From positions 1 through 64,000 of the forward strand of contig JAKCPI010031741.1 in assembly GCA_023213315.1 (NCBI GenBank): 64,000 bases of DNA, read 5' to 3'. Shown one piece after another: positions 9,320 through 19,825 of the stretch. Each line of letters opens with the position of its first letter. Positions within the stretch are counted from its first letter, which is position 1. The DNA comes from Euborellia annulipes (Eukaryota > Arthropoda > Insecta > Dermaptera > Anisolabididae). The notes under the pieces were generated by a model. The model made no database searches. It saw only the letters and a program-made list of their open reading frames with translations, and was not told the origin of the DNA. Both the position numbers and the translations under genes were made by a program.

Positions 9320-9645
9320 GCAAGAAAAAAATTTTGTCCCCCCCTAGAGCCCCCCCCTAATGGTCCGATGTTTACCAAAAGCTTTTCAGTTCTTGGCCTC
9401 TACCCCTAGATTATGGGTGCAAAATTTCAAAACAATTGAATGAATAGTTTTTGAGATTTCGTTGACGAAAAAAATTACCACAGACACACACACACACATA
9501 CACACAGACTTCATTCCAAAAACTTCTTAAATGGATTCAGGGGACCTCAAAACGCATTTTGGCAGCTTCAGAAAAATTTCAATTTTTTTTACGATTACAT
9601 TAACTTTACCTGTCCAACCTACGGTTGATGGGCAAAGTTAAAAAT
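9320..9645 (+). mobile_element. Second foldback-type family sharing a block with the TCTGG element
   Basis: After a (CA)n/CACAGAC microsatellite (9480-9507) comes TGGATTCAGGGGACCTCAAA (9532-9551), identical to the block in the TCTGG element. The segment then ends in a different terminal hairpin: AACTTTACCTGTCCAACC, TACGG, TTGATGGGCAAAGTT (about 9602-9639). The left boundary is not clear. It looks like a related family with the same architecture but another end. Confidence 0.55.
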
Positions 9646-10010
9646 TAAACGATATTAATTTTTAGTAAGTGTTTAAAGACTATTTTTTTTCTCTTTTTTA
9701 GACAATATTTTTAATCTTCCCACGCCACTTTTGCACCATCACAATGACCGCTAATTTGCTCTGGGTCTTTAACCGCCGACTGAAAGTCCGAAACGCAAAC
9801 AGGGGGTCCTTATCGCATACGTTGAGAAGCTATGTTTTAAAAGATGTTAAAAGAAATATAAAAGTAATAAATTTCCTATAGAAAATTTAAATTTCTAAAA
9901 AAAAAAAATTATTAAATCTCACAAATAGATTATGTGTATAAAAATTATATAAATTCTAATAATATTAAAAAAATTTGGGGTTTTTAATTAGGGTTTTGGC
10001 GGGTGGGAGG
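9646..10010. other. Unclassified AT-rich DNA
   Basis: Contains a short less AT-rich patch (CACGCCACTTTTGCACCATC, GGTCTTTAACCGCCGACTGA at 9720-9785). No gene or repeat is identified. Confidence 0.35.
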
Positions 10011-10011
10011 A

Positions 10012-11017
10012 TAGGGTTGGGGCCCTTAAAATTGGAATTTCGAAAAATGGCTTCTTAAATGACGCCTAGGGCACAAATGTAATCTACATGCCAAATTTCA
10101 ACTTTCTAGGCCTTACAGTTTAGGCTGTGCGATGATTGTAAGTCAGTCAGTGAGTTCTCTCTTATATATATAGAGATGGAGAAGAAAAATGCATTTTTAA
10201 AAAAATGATGAATTGGGGTACTTAGGGGCCGAATTTCAAAAAACAACCCCAAAATTACTTTTATGGGAGGGAGGGGGTGGGGGGGGGGGGGGGGGACTTA
10301 TTGATATCTCATTTCATTAAAAAGTTAGAAAATCCGAATTTTTCACAAAAATGGCGAATTGGGGTACTTAGGGGCCGAATTTCAAAAAACCCTGAAACAA
10401 CGAATTTAGATATTTATCTAAGGAAGGTTTAAGTGAAAAAAGCAAATCGATATCTCTTCTGGTTTAGAAATTAATGAAGATCAAAATTTTACTCTTAAAT
10501 ATATTGTTTTTCCCTAAATTGGCGATTTGGGGTACTTAGGGGCCGAATTTCAAAAAACCCTGAAACAACGAATTTAGATATTTATCTAAAGAAGGTTTTA
10601 GCGAAGAAACCAAATTGATATCTTTTTTGGTTTAGAAATTATTGTAAAGTCAAAATTTTACCCATAAATGACCATTTGGGGCCCTTAAAATTGGAATTTC
10701 GGAAAATGGCTTCTTAAATGACGCCTACGCAATAAAAGTAATCTACATGCCAAATTACAGCTTTCTAGGCCTTACAGTTTAGGCTGTGCGATGATTGTGT
10801 CTTTTTCGTTCAGAAATTAATAAAAAAAAGTCAAAATTTCACACATAAATGACCATTTGGGGCCCTTAAAATTGGAATTTCGAAAAATGGCTTCTTAAAT
10901 GACGCCTAGGGCACAAATGTAATCTACATGCCAAATTTCAACTTTCTAGGCCTTACAGTTTAGGCTGTGCGATGATTGTAAGTCAGTCAGTGAGTTCTCT
11001 CTTTATATATATAGAGA
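10012..11017 (+). repeat. Complex repeat: two unit types in an A-B-B-B-A-A layout
   Basis: Unit A (10012-10180, 10675-10800, 10855-11017) carries GGGGCCCTTAAAATTGGAAT, TGGCTTCTTAAATGACGCCT, TAGGCCTTACAGTTTAGGCT and GTGCGATGATTGTAAGTCAG; the first and last copies end in a TATATATATAGAGA type hairpin. Unit B (from about 10206, 10353 and 10518) carries AATTGGGGTACTTAGGGGCC and AAAAAACCCTGAAACAACGA. The layout looks like a transposon UTR with local duplications. No ORF is seen, and I cannot classify it. Confidence 0.75.
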
Positions 11018-11142
11018 TTAGGCAGATGAATATAAGAAGTTGCGATGCTCTATGATAAATGAGACGTTGTGGATAAATTGTATTATTGAAATCTCTCTTC
11101 AGTCATTAGTGTCAGATCTGACACGTTGGGGTTACTATGAAG

Positions 11143-11407
11143 CAAGGGCGGATACAAGGAGGGGAAAGGGGGGTAATTACCCCCCTGAGATTTGAAAAAA
11201 AATACTTTTTTTTCGAAAAAAAATTTATTTTTAATGTAAAATTTTAAAAATTAATACTTCAAACTTTGTTTTGTATTTATATTCTGGCAAACAAGTACAG
11301 AATGCGCCTTTAAATTTCCGAAATTAAGAAAAAATAGTGTGCTATGCGACCAGTCACACCAGATTACCCCCCCCCCCCCCCGAGAAACACCTCTGGATCC
11401 GCCCTTG
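11143..11407. mobile_element. TIR element with CAAGGGCGGAT ends carrying a foldback 5' hairpin
   Basis: The left end is CAAGGGCGGATACAAGGAGG and the right end CCTCTGGATCCGCCCTTG (11390-11407). The flanks CTATGAAG and CTTGAAG could be an 8-bp duplication with one deletion. Inside at 11283-11363 is a diverged TCTGG hairpin (TCTGGCAAACAAGTACAGAA to CACACCAGA). The same hairpin variant followed by the same right end occurs at 5630-5755, so the pair was copied together. The 8-bp duplication would suggest hAT. Confidence 0.65.
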
Positions 11408-11529
11408 CTTGAAGGGTAACTTTCATAGGAATAATTTTGAGGAGGGTTCCTCAGGAGGAGGAAGTTTGATAATTTTTTGCCATAAGGTGAATTTGAACTT
11501 GGGCTGAATTGAATATTGAAATTATATTA

Positions 11530-11675
11530 TTAATTAGTAATTATTATTTGTTAGCTTCTAGTGCTAAAAGTCGAGGGTTCGAATCTCTTCCTAGGGGATT
11601 CAATTAAATTGGATACCAATCAAACGGGATCTAAATGGCCTCAGATGCCAAAAAAAGACCTTAAACAATTAGTAG
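11530..11675 (+). mobile_element. tRNA-derived SINE family B
   Basis: Box B lies in TCGAGGGTTCGAATCTCTTC (11571-11590), then CAATTAAATTGGATACCAAT, and tail GATCTAAATGGCCTCAGATG, CCAAAAAAAGACCTTAAACA. Box A is not clear at the 5' end. Confidence 0.75.
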
Positions 11676-12460
11676 ATAGGTAGATAATGAGGTTTATTAG
11701 AAAGCGATACTTTTTGAATATCTCCAATATCAAATATGACAGCTAGAAAATATTTTCCGGGGCATAGGGGGGGGGGGGGATATAAATATAGGGGAGAGGA
11801 GTTTGGCCGAACCGATCGATTTTACTACTGTCTTTTACTCCAAATTTTAAATAGCAGCCTATAAAATATTTATGTAATTTCTAACAACGTTTTTAATTTT
11901 CTCTCTGTATTTTTGTTTATTTATTTATTTATTTATTTTTGAGATTTCGGTAGAGGCTATCGCCCTAATATATAATATGAATATTCACCGTCATTAATTA
12001 ATTTATAACAATACAAACCCAATAATAAAATAAAAATTTATCGAAGAATTTTAAATAGTAGGTCAATGGATTGCCAAAATCCCCTGACTTATTAAGATCT
12101 TAGTTTATATATCATAAATATATAGTAAGTTTATTTCGGTTATAAAAATAATAAACTAAAAGCTGTTTTGCTAGTATTTAAAGAGAAGTAAAGTAAAATA
12201 TTCACAAGCTGATGCATGAGTGAAGAAGACCTTTAAGCTACTCTTTTCAAAGAGTTTCAATCCCCCCCCTCCCTCCATGCCTCCTCGAAAACTTTGGCTA
12301 ACTTCGGCTTACTTGATATTTTGTTTCCATCTTTTAGGATAATTGAGACTTGTTGGACTAACCTCAATATGAATTTGAATTTCCTTCTCTCTAACTATGT
12401 AGTATCGAAAGAGAAAGATAGGGAGAAACAAAACTGAGTGGTTTTAACTTTTTAATAGCT

Positions 12461-12509
<49 letters not shown>

Positions 12510-12784
12510 CCTACTAGAAAAAAAAACTTATAAAATACTTTGCTCTAATTAAGTGGGATCGATAATTATTTTAAGTTTTCAATAACTAAAATTATTAGTA
12601 CTTCCTCTTCTTTTAAATAAAATTATTAGATTGAAAAAAAGTTTGCTTTAGATATACGGTAGTTAATATAGGCCTAGATAAATGAAAAAGTAAAAAGTAA
12701 AAATTATTATAGGCCTACTAATTTGATCTTCCCTTTACTATCCGATCCGTCCCAAAATTGTATTTAATTCTCTTACAAGGAGTC
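11676..12784. other. AT-rich DNA with a (TA)n microsatellite
   Basis: Contains a G run near 11768, a TTTA repeat near 11918 and a long perfect (TA)n at 12462-12508. No gene is recognised. Confidence 0.5.
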
Positions 12785-12967
12785 CCCACGAGTGGTGGGT
12801 CACCGATTTTTTTCACACTCATGGGATTTGAAGATTAGTATCTGGACATCAATTTTCTGAAGCAGTACGATGCACTACTCAAGAACACTCAACAAAATCG
12901 ACTTTGAAGACTATCAAGATTTCCGAGTTGTATAAGTTTGGATAATTTTATTTATATATCAACAGTG
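12785..12967 (+). mobile_element. SINE-like family C, upstream part only
   Basis: GAGTGGTGGGTCACCGATTT, GATTAGTATCTGGACATCAA, AGCAGTACGATGCACTACTC and TATAAGTTTGGATAATTTTA match the family C copies at 35896-36130 (plus) and 36523-36772 (minus). Here the tRNA-like 3' part is absent: the sequence joins the TCTGG foldback element at AGTGTCTGGTAGCC. It is therefore truncated or interrupted by the foldback insertion. Confidence 0.75.
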
Positions 12968-13281
12968 TCTGGTAGCCTGGCGCACAGCACACAACTTTCT
13001 CTTACCTTCGGTAATCGAAAGTTGTGTTCTGTGCTTGTCACACTAGATATTTCGTGTCGACATATATTTAGTTTCCGCCAATATATTAGAATTCAAGATG
13101 TAAACACACAGACACACACACACACGGAGACACACAAACAGACCATGTCACGAAAACCACTTTTTTGGATTCAGGGGACCTCAAAACGTGTATATGCATC
13201 AAAATCTCGACATCGAATTTTTAACATGAATCCAATACTTTCTCTCGTTCTATATAAACATATATAGAGGTAAGAGAAAGT
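12968..13281 (+). mobile_element. TCTGG foldback element, internally deleted
   Basis: Both terminal hairpins and the GGATTCAGGGGACCTCAAAA block are present. The body between GAATTCAAGATGTAAA and the CA microsatellite is deleted, leaving 314 bp. A short MITE-like derivative of this kind also occurs at 43257-43590. Confidence 0.85.
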
Positions 13282-13892
13282 AAAAATACGACCCCCCTGA
13301 TTGTAGACATACACTAATTAACTCCATAATGGCGTTCGTCGATGTATTGCTCCGGAGCTTGGCTTTCATGTTTAGTTGATAATATAAATTAATAACTGTG
13401 CATGCTTCCCCAGTTCTAGAAGATTGAATCGACCCCCAGTTAAAATTTATCTGACAAGTGAGTATATTTTTGTTAGTGGATCAAATGATCATGTAATTGC
13501 ATATTTCCAAAGATTCTATGCACGGTGGCCTATAAGCTCTTGAGCCGAACCATAATTGATATTTGATACTGTTTTTTTTTTTTTTTTCAGTAGAGTTTTT
13601 AAAAACAACAAAAAAGGTGATGGATATTATTTTGAAAAAGCGAAACGTCTTCTTTTCCATCAAACATATATCAGTGAAATTTTATTTGAAGAAAATATAA
13701 AATATACAAATCAAACGACTGGTTATGCCTTGTACTCGCTTCGGCGGTACATTATTATCTTAGATTATTGCCAACAGAAGTCGCCGAAATATTTTTTTAA
13801 TAAAATTGTTGAAAAATAAAGGTTTTATTTTATTTCCATTCAGCAACTTAAAGATACTGTACTTAACTTAGGTCATATTTGATACTAATAAA
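13282..13892. other. AT-rich DNA, no gene seen
   Basis: An 87-codon open frame at 13556-13819 has low-complexity composition and no recognisable motif, so I do not call it a gene. Confidence 0.4.
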
Positions 13893-14059
13893 TAGTTTGG
13901 AGAGAAAGTGGTGTAGGTTTTCCGTGAAACATATTTATAAGTAAAAATTATTTAGAATATGTGAGGTTTCACTAATTTGTAAGTTGTAAATGAAAGAAAT
14001 TCAATATTTCTTTCATTTACAACTTAGTGAAACCTCACATATTCTAAATAATTTTTACT
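13893..14059. repeat. Long perfect-type palindrome with possible 12-bp duplication
   Basis: Arms AGTAAAAATTATTTAGAATA...CTTTCATTTACAACTTAGTG pair over about 55 bp around 14000. GATACTAATAAA occurs just before (13881-13892) and just after (14060-14071), which may be a target-site duplication. No coding content. Confidence 0.6.
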
Positions 14060-14084
14060 GATACTAATAAACCTGTCCTAAGCT

Positions 14085-14211
14085 CTTGACGTGTGGCTTA
14101 GAGGTAAAGCATTTGCTTCTGGTGCTAGAATTGAAATAAATTCCTATAGGGAAGGGGTCTAAATGGCCTTAAATGCCGAAAAAGACCTTAAACAAATTTA
14201 AAAAAAAAAAA
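14085..14211 (+). mobile_element. tRNA-derived SINE family B with good box A
   Basis: Box A lies in TGGCTTAGAGGTAAAGC (14094-14110), and TTTGCTTCTGGTGCTAGAAT resembles an anticodon arm. Box B is deleted. The tail is TCTAAATGGCCTTAAATGCC, GAAAAAGACCTTAAACAAAT, then poly(A). Confidence 0.8.
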
Positions 14212-14761
14212 CATGTCTTAAATCAATGTCCTATTTCTAATTAATAACCATGAATTAAAACTAGGCAAAAATAGTTAGTTGTTTGAAGAAAAAGAGATAA
14301 ACTTGGATTGAGAAGAAGTTCAAGCCTTAGATTGAAATCTCATTTACTTTTAAAAGTAAAATTCAATTTTCATTACAATCCACCATATTTCCTTATTTTT
14401 TTTTTTCTCTATCATTGATGAATAGTAGAGAGGTAGAAAAATTAAACAAAAAAAATAAAACGAAATAAATAAATGACATGGGAAGCTAGCAAAATGTCCA
14501 ATGAACAATCGTTAGCATGGCCAATTAAACTCTTTAGTTTAAAAGCCAAAGTTCGTACCTGAATGAATATACAATAATAATGCGAGGTTTTTTATTTTTA
14601 TTTGATTTTTTTTTCCAACTTTTTTTTTACCACTCAAAAAAATGAGATGAAATAAATTAATGGAAAAAAAAACAGAGCCCAAAATGATATTTATAGAGAA
14701 GGAATATAAAAAAAAAAAATATTTATACCTAACAAAAAAATTTAAGAAATTGAATATTAAT
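14212..14761. other. AT-rich DNA, no gene seen
   Basis: Homopolymer-rich. The open frame on the minus strand at 14539-14802 is low complexity. Confidence 0.4.
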
Positions 14762-15160
14762 AAGAATAAGGCCTGGGGTTCCGGATTCGCTTCCCGACCC
14801 AAGTGAGAAAAAATTATTTTATTTGAATTGGCTATTAATCTTTTTCTTCTTCTTTTGTCCTCGCCTTATTCCCGCGATTCGGGGTCGGCGGACATCACTT
14901 TTCCCTCTAACCCTATCATGTGTTTTTGCGATCGAGAAGGATAGAACAGGCGGGCCCGTCGTACGGTCTGACGCCGGTTGATAAGAGGAAGGAAGAGACA
15001 GACATTCAAAGAACAGAAAGACTGTTTGTCCCAGCTCGGGCAGCTCGTGGTCGCCATCCACGTACCCACAAGATGTGGGCCCCTGAGCGAGAATTGGCTA
15101 TTAATCATTTGAAATAAATAAGGATCTTTAGATGCCGAAAAAGACCTTAAAACAACTTTC
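14762..15160 (+). mobile_element. SINE family B, split by a retroposon
   Basis: The head GGGTTCCGGATTCGCTTCCC (box B-like, 14773-14792) and AAGTGAGAAAAAATTATTTT are separated from the tail ATAAGGATCTTTAGATGCCG, AAAAAGACCTTAAAACAACT by a 250-bp insertion with a 16-bp duplication. Confidence 0.75.
14841..15090 (-). mobile_element. GC-richer retroposon insertion (5'-truncated LINE or SINE)
   Basis: Flanked by a perfect 16-bp target-site duplication GAATTGGCTATTAATC (14825-14840 and 15091-15106). The tail is A-rich and GAA-like on the minus strand (AAAAGAAGAAGAAAAA). The body is much GC-richer than its surroundings (AACCGGCGTCAGACCGTACG, GTCCGCCGACCCCGAATCGC, GGGAATAAGGCGAGGAC). Two overlapping minus-strand frames are open, but I cannot assign a protein. 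It is most likely the 3' end of a LINE, or a SINE built from one. Confidence 0.75.
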
Positions 15161-15164
15161 AAAA

Positions 15165-17512
15165 TATAATAATAAGAATAAAATAAAGCTTAGATTCATT
15201 CTTTCTCCTTCTTCTTAATCAGAGTTAACAGATGATTAAGAATAGATAGAATTTTGCAACTTCGTTGCCAATTTTTTTTTTAAAGCTATTTCATGTTTTT
15301 TTTTTTTTAAATTATTAAATACATTATAATCATACAGTAGTAGCTGAAGTGAAATAAGCTACAGTATAAAAAATAAGAATACTCCATGGATTTAAACTAT
15401 TAAATAAAAATTAACAGCCCTCATAGTTCACAGTAAAGAACGCCTTTAGCCAAAAATGAAAAAAAAAAAAAAAAAAAAATATGTCTATGACGAATCTTAT
15501 TATTTTTTTTTTTTTACTTTCTCTTATTTTTTTTTGCGATTCCTGTTGCATTCAAAGGATTTTAATAAACTTGATCCAGGACTAGAGGCCTAAATGCCAT
15601 AATTATTATGGGTGAGTTTAAACAAACTTAAAAAAAAAACTGGAAAAATCATTTACAGATCCTTGAGAGCCGAATTAACTCCTCGTTTTAGTACCTTCTT
15701 GCAATCACTTGGATCTATAAATTTCCCAAATTTCATCCTACTCCGATGAGTAGTTCCAGAGATAGAAGAAAATAAAAAGTTTTGACTGTAGGATCTCAAT
15801 TTGTAAATTAAAATATACAAATAAAATACTTGGTTATTTGTTTCAAGATATTTATTGATAATAAATCACCACTTGGCGTGTCATCTTCATTATCAGTTGA
15901 AAAAACACTTCTGATGATGACAAACACATCACTGTCGCTAATATATTAGTCTTGACTAAAGGCAGAAATAAATATAATAAAAATATGAATTAAGTAATAA
16001 TTTATAATCTATAAATATCTTAAACAAATACTAAGTATTTTATTTGCATATTTTAACAAAAATATTCACGTAGATTTTTTTGAATTTCAGGGATTCTGAC
16101 CTGAAACGTAAAGATATAAAAAAAAAGGAGGGGAGAGGGTTAGATTTTTACTTTCTCTTACCCTATATATTTATAATACTTTCCACTTTATATTACATAT
16201 AATAGCTGGAAAGTAAAAACATGACATGGCCTTTGAATTCAAATATGATTAAATTTAATGGAATTTAATCTTTAGTAGTTTTCCTCTGCGAAATAATATA
16301 ACTATTCTAAAACACAAAACATTGATTTACTATAATCACAGATCAAATAAACATTTGGCTATTTATTGGAAATGTAGAGGCTTTCAATAATATGCAGTAT
16401 TTACCAAAACGTATATATTATATATTCTAAGTATTTATTATTCAATATAATTTCTCGATTGTAATTTCACACCTAATTATTTCATATGTGAAATTAAAAA
16501 AAAAAAAATACTTTTTTGGTGGACGGGTATAAGAAGTTTTCGTAAATCGACTTATTAAAGTTGTTACAAGAAGAAAGAGAGAAAGGATGGGAGTTGAGTT
16601 GCTTTGACATTTCGTCCTCCTTAAAGCGCATTAAGTACATTGATGTGCTGCTGCTGCTCTACAAAATGAATAGGCTACATGTCGGGTCCTCAATCAGCAC
16701 CTCCTTCCTCCTCATCCTTCTTCTTAGAAGATTAATGGAATAGAATTCGAGGTTGAGAAAGAGAAGAAGGATGATTAGTTGAGTTGGTTCTCAAATTCTC
16801 AAATGGGAAAATTCGAAATGGATTAAGAAGATATTTCTGTTACAATTTAGGTAAAATAAATTATAAAATTATTGAATGACATTAGCTGTTTCAAAATCAG
16901 CGATACTGGTGGTATTTTCTTGTGCCAGTTAAAAGCTACAAGCTCTATGTCAGATATATAGATTACTTGAGTTTGCTAAATAATTTAATGAAATGAATTC
17001 CATGACAATTAGGGAAATAGTAAAATATTATATAAAAAAATTTGGTGTGACTACCGCACAGATCACAATTTTCAATTACCGAAGGTAAAAGAAATAAAAC
17101 TTCTATTTTTAAGGTCATTTTTTGGGGTCCGAGGATTTCAGTGTACATTACATGGATAACTAAAATAAAAAGTCACAGAAGTAGGTTTAAAATATAAGAT
17201 ATTCAATTATAGGCTAATTTTCAGTTTCCTATGATGAAAAATGCCTATATTAGAATTAAATGAAATCATTTGGAAGAATCTATATTAAACATTCCCTCAA
17301 TTAGACTGTAGTTGTAAGACCTTGTATTTTCGAATTCACATGTGTAGTCTGGCTTATGAAACTTCCCAAGAGACGTGTGGATTGATCTTGTCATGAGATT
17401 ATAAAAGGACTCTCCTGGAATTGTGTGTCTCTACAGGGACTTGACCGATTACTCTGTTTTATTGCTGTATAAATATTATCTATAATTTCTCTTAAATCAA
17501 ATACGATTATAT
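15165..17512. other. AT-rich DNA with scattered repeat fragments
   Basis: A SINE tail-like piece lies at 15553-15640 (AGGCCTAAATGCC, then poly(A)). A palindromic patch at 15880-15925 (GTCATCTTCATTATCAG...CTGATGATGAC) may be an eroded PLE end. An isolated foldback 3'-end fragment lies at 16143-16215 (ACTTTCTCTTACC). A degraded TCTGG hairpin half lies at 17041-17095. No gene is recognised. Confidence 0.45.
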
Positions 17513-17698
17513 GCCCTCGGGCTTGGTGTTAGGTTTGGATACCAAATGCCTTATATAAGAATGCCTGGACCCCAAATATATATAGGCCTACTATATTATA
17601 AATACGAGTATCGTTAAAAGTCTTAAATGATCTAAGTTGTCGAAAAGACTGTGTGAATGTGAGTGTGAGTGAGAAAAAAGTGTGTGTTAAAAAAAAAT
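17513..17698 (+). mobile_element. SINE family A with deleted tRNA body
   Basis: Starts GCCCTCGGGCTTGGTGTTAG, then jumps to GTTTGGATACCAAATGCCTT, losing box B. The family A tail TAAATGATCTAAGTTGTCGA, AAAGACTGTGTGAATGTGAG and poly(A) follow. Confidence 0.8.
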
Positions 17699-18934
17699 GA
17701 TTTTTATTTATTCAACCAATCAATGAAGAAACTAAAACACGCCATCATATAGGCAACCCGCAACATTTTAATAACTGATTCTGTCATTTCCCTAGAAGAA
17801 AGATTTATAAATCCACACAAATCAAACATGGATGGAATTAAAACTACCTATTTAGAAAAATATATATTTATTTAAATCACCTATTTTATTTTTTTATTTT
17901 AAACTTTTAACTGTTTTAGGCCTATTTATTTTTTTGAGTGATCTCAATTAATGCCATGAACTTGCAACTGTTCTTTAATAGTATCGAGATAAACTGTATA
18001 ATAAAACTTTTTACGAGTCCTAAATTGGTACTAAATTTATTCAACCATGAGAGAGAGTGGAGTTCTTTTGAATTAAATCAATTAATTTTGTTCACTTGTA
18101 TAAATAAATATACATACTCTAATCTAGAGAAGATACAAAGTAAAAAAAAAAAAAAACTTAATGTTAATTATGCTAATTGAAATTGCTTAGTATAGAAACA
18201 ATGAAGTGAAGGGAAATAAGGACAAGTAAAAGCGTGAGATGTTAATTGCTGATAAAGTCCGACGACACAAGAAGAGATTTAACTGTCAACTGTGTATGTT
18301 TTTTATTAGGTGTTAACTAGACTAGAGAATCTGATAAAAACAGTTTAATTATTGGAATGATGTTTTAAGGGAGTTTGAGTTGGTATATTATCATCAACAT
18401 CAACAAGCATTAAGATTTGCAAGGAAGGACCAGAGCCAGAAAAGACAGGAAGGTCGTTAATCAAAGAGAAAGTCATCCGTGAAATGTTCATCTTTGATTA
18501 GTGCTAGTCAAGTTACTAATCATCTGATAGAGAAGCTTATTTTGGGAATTTGCAGCCCAACAAGTCTGTCAAGAGAAGAGGAGCCATTAACTGATTGAAA
18601 GGGTAAGAGATAAAAAAAAGGATGGAGTAATGTACCTACTAATATATCAGAGATAATATCTTGGTGATGTAAAAAAGCGAACAATTGAAGAACAAAAAAA
18701 AAAAAAAGAATTTGAGCGTATATTAACTTCCTCAATTTCTATTGAATTGCTTTTTTATTATTCCTTTGGACTTAGAGATAGTATTAATAATGCTATATTT
18801 CTGATGAAAAAATGGCTTTTCAAATTTCTATAAAAAAGACGCTGATAAAAATGTGTTATTATTTATTATTCAGGTAACCAAATCTAAGATAGAGAAGAAA
18901 AGTAGAGGCTTGCGGGAGAAGAGAAAATTTGAAT
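17699..18934. other. AT-rich DNA, no gene seen
   Basis: Several low-complexity open frames. A short mixed-composition patch at 18225-18300 (AAAGTCCGACGACACAAGAA) has no assignable function. Confidence 0.35.
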
Positions 18935-19280
18935 ATTAATAAAACATATTTCGGCCACAAACATTCAATATTCATCAGCAGGTTAATATTTATAAAAGAC
19001 TTAAGGATTTGTGAGGGCGAATATGCCAAATAATGTAGAAGATCAAAATTCGCTATTTATTTTATTAATATTTTCATAATTACGGATTGGTTTGTTTTCA
19101 TTTAAAGTTTTTTTAATAACCTCTTTGGCACCTTAGACTTTAAAAGACACTTAATTAATTAAGTTCAATAATTTTAAATTTTCTGGTATTAATATAATTA
19201 AGTATCCTTTAAAGTCTAAGATGCCAAAGAGACTATTAAAAAAACTAAATGAAAACAAACCAATCCGTAATTATAACTTT
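18935..19280 (-). mobile_element. PLE-like terminal remnant with inverted repeat
   Basis: On the minus strand near 18980 the sequence reads CTGCTGATGAATATTGAATG then GGCCGAAATATG, the order CTGANGA to GAAA typical of PLE hammerhead ends, though its stems are poor. An inverted repeat of about 80 bp (19075-19155 with 19195-19275, sharing AAACAAACCAATCCGTAATT) lies alongside. Confidence 0.45.
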
Positions 19281-19319
19281 AAAAAGATTAAGAAAGTTGA
19301 TAGAGAGGAGCAGCCAATC

Positions 19320-19425
19320 CCAGGCAAGATATTTATTTCAATTGAATTGGATACCAATCAATTGAAATAAATAGGGATGGTGTATAGGCCTTGCCAAATA
19401 AAGTCCTTAATGAAATTTAAAAAAA
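19320..19425 (+). mobile_element. SINE family B 3' part
   Basis: TATTTCAATTGAATTGGATA, CCAATCAATTGAAATAAATA and AGGCCTTGCCAAATAAAGTC resemble the family B 3' half. The head is missing. Confidence 0.5.
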
Positions 19426-19546
19426 GCAGCCAAAAAGAAGCCTCTTAACGCTTATAGAATTGTCAATGTGAGAATTTTACTTATTTATTTTGATGACCAG
19501 TTTCATTGGATATCTAATCAAAACTCTAACATAGATGATGAAAAAG

Positions 19547-19825
19547 TACCATCTATTGCAATAGTATTAGTATTGAAACTAGAGCCTGGTATTTAGGCAG
19601 CCCAAATGGCACACGCTTACTAAACTTTTTTCTTATTAAAATATTTAAATAATTTTTATTTCGATATATCTTGAAATTGTCAATATACATTTTTATGGTT
19701 ATTCTTTTGTTAAAAAGGGTCGTTCGTTTGTCTGCTTTGAAAAAGGTATTTCCTACACAGACAAGCTGCCATTTCGGCTGCATAAATACCGGGCTTTAGT
19801 CTCAATAGTATTGCAATAGATGGTA
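19547..19825. mobile_element. TIR element (MITE) with TACCATCTATTGC ends
   Basis: Long inverted ends: TACCATCTATTGCAATAGTA on the left and its complement TACTATTGCAATAGATGGTA-like sequence on the right. Pairing continues to CTGGTATTTAGGCAGCC and GGCTGCATAAATACCGGG. The outermost TA on each side fits a TA target duplication (Tc1/mariner-type). The interior is AT-rich and non-coding. Confidence 0.8.

Noticed and set aside
15880..15925. Further hammerhead motif near CTGATGATGAC
   Set aside because: No GAAA with a suitable stem II follows on either strand; at most an eroded PLE end.
18935..18985. Hammerhead ribozyme
   Set aside because: CTGATGA and GAAATAT are present on the minus strand, but stem II and stem I do not pair; listed only as a PLE-like remnant.
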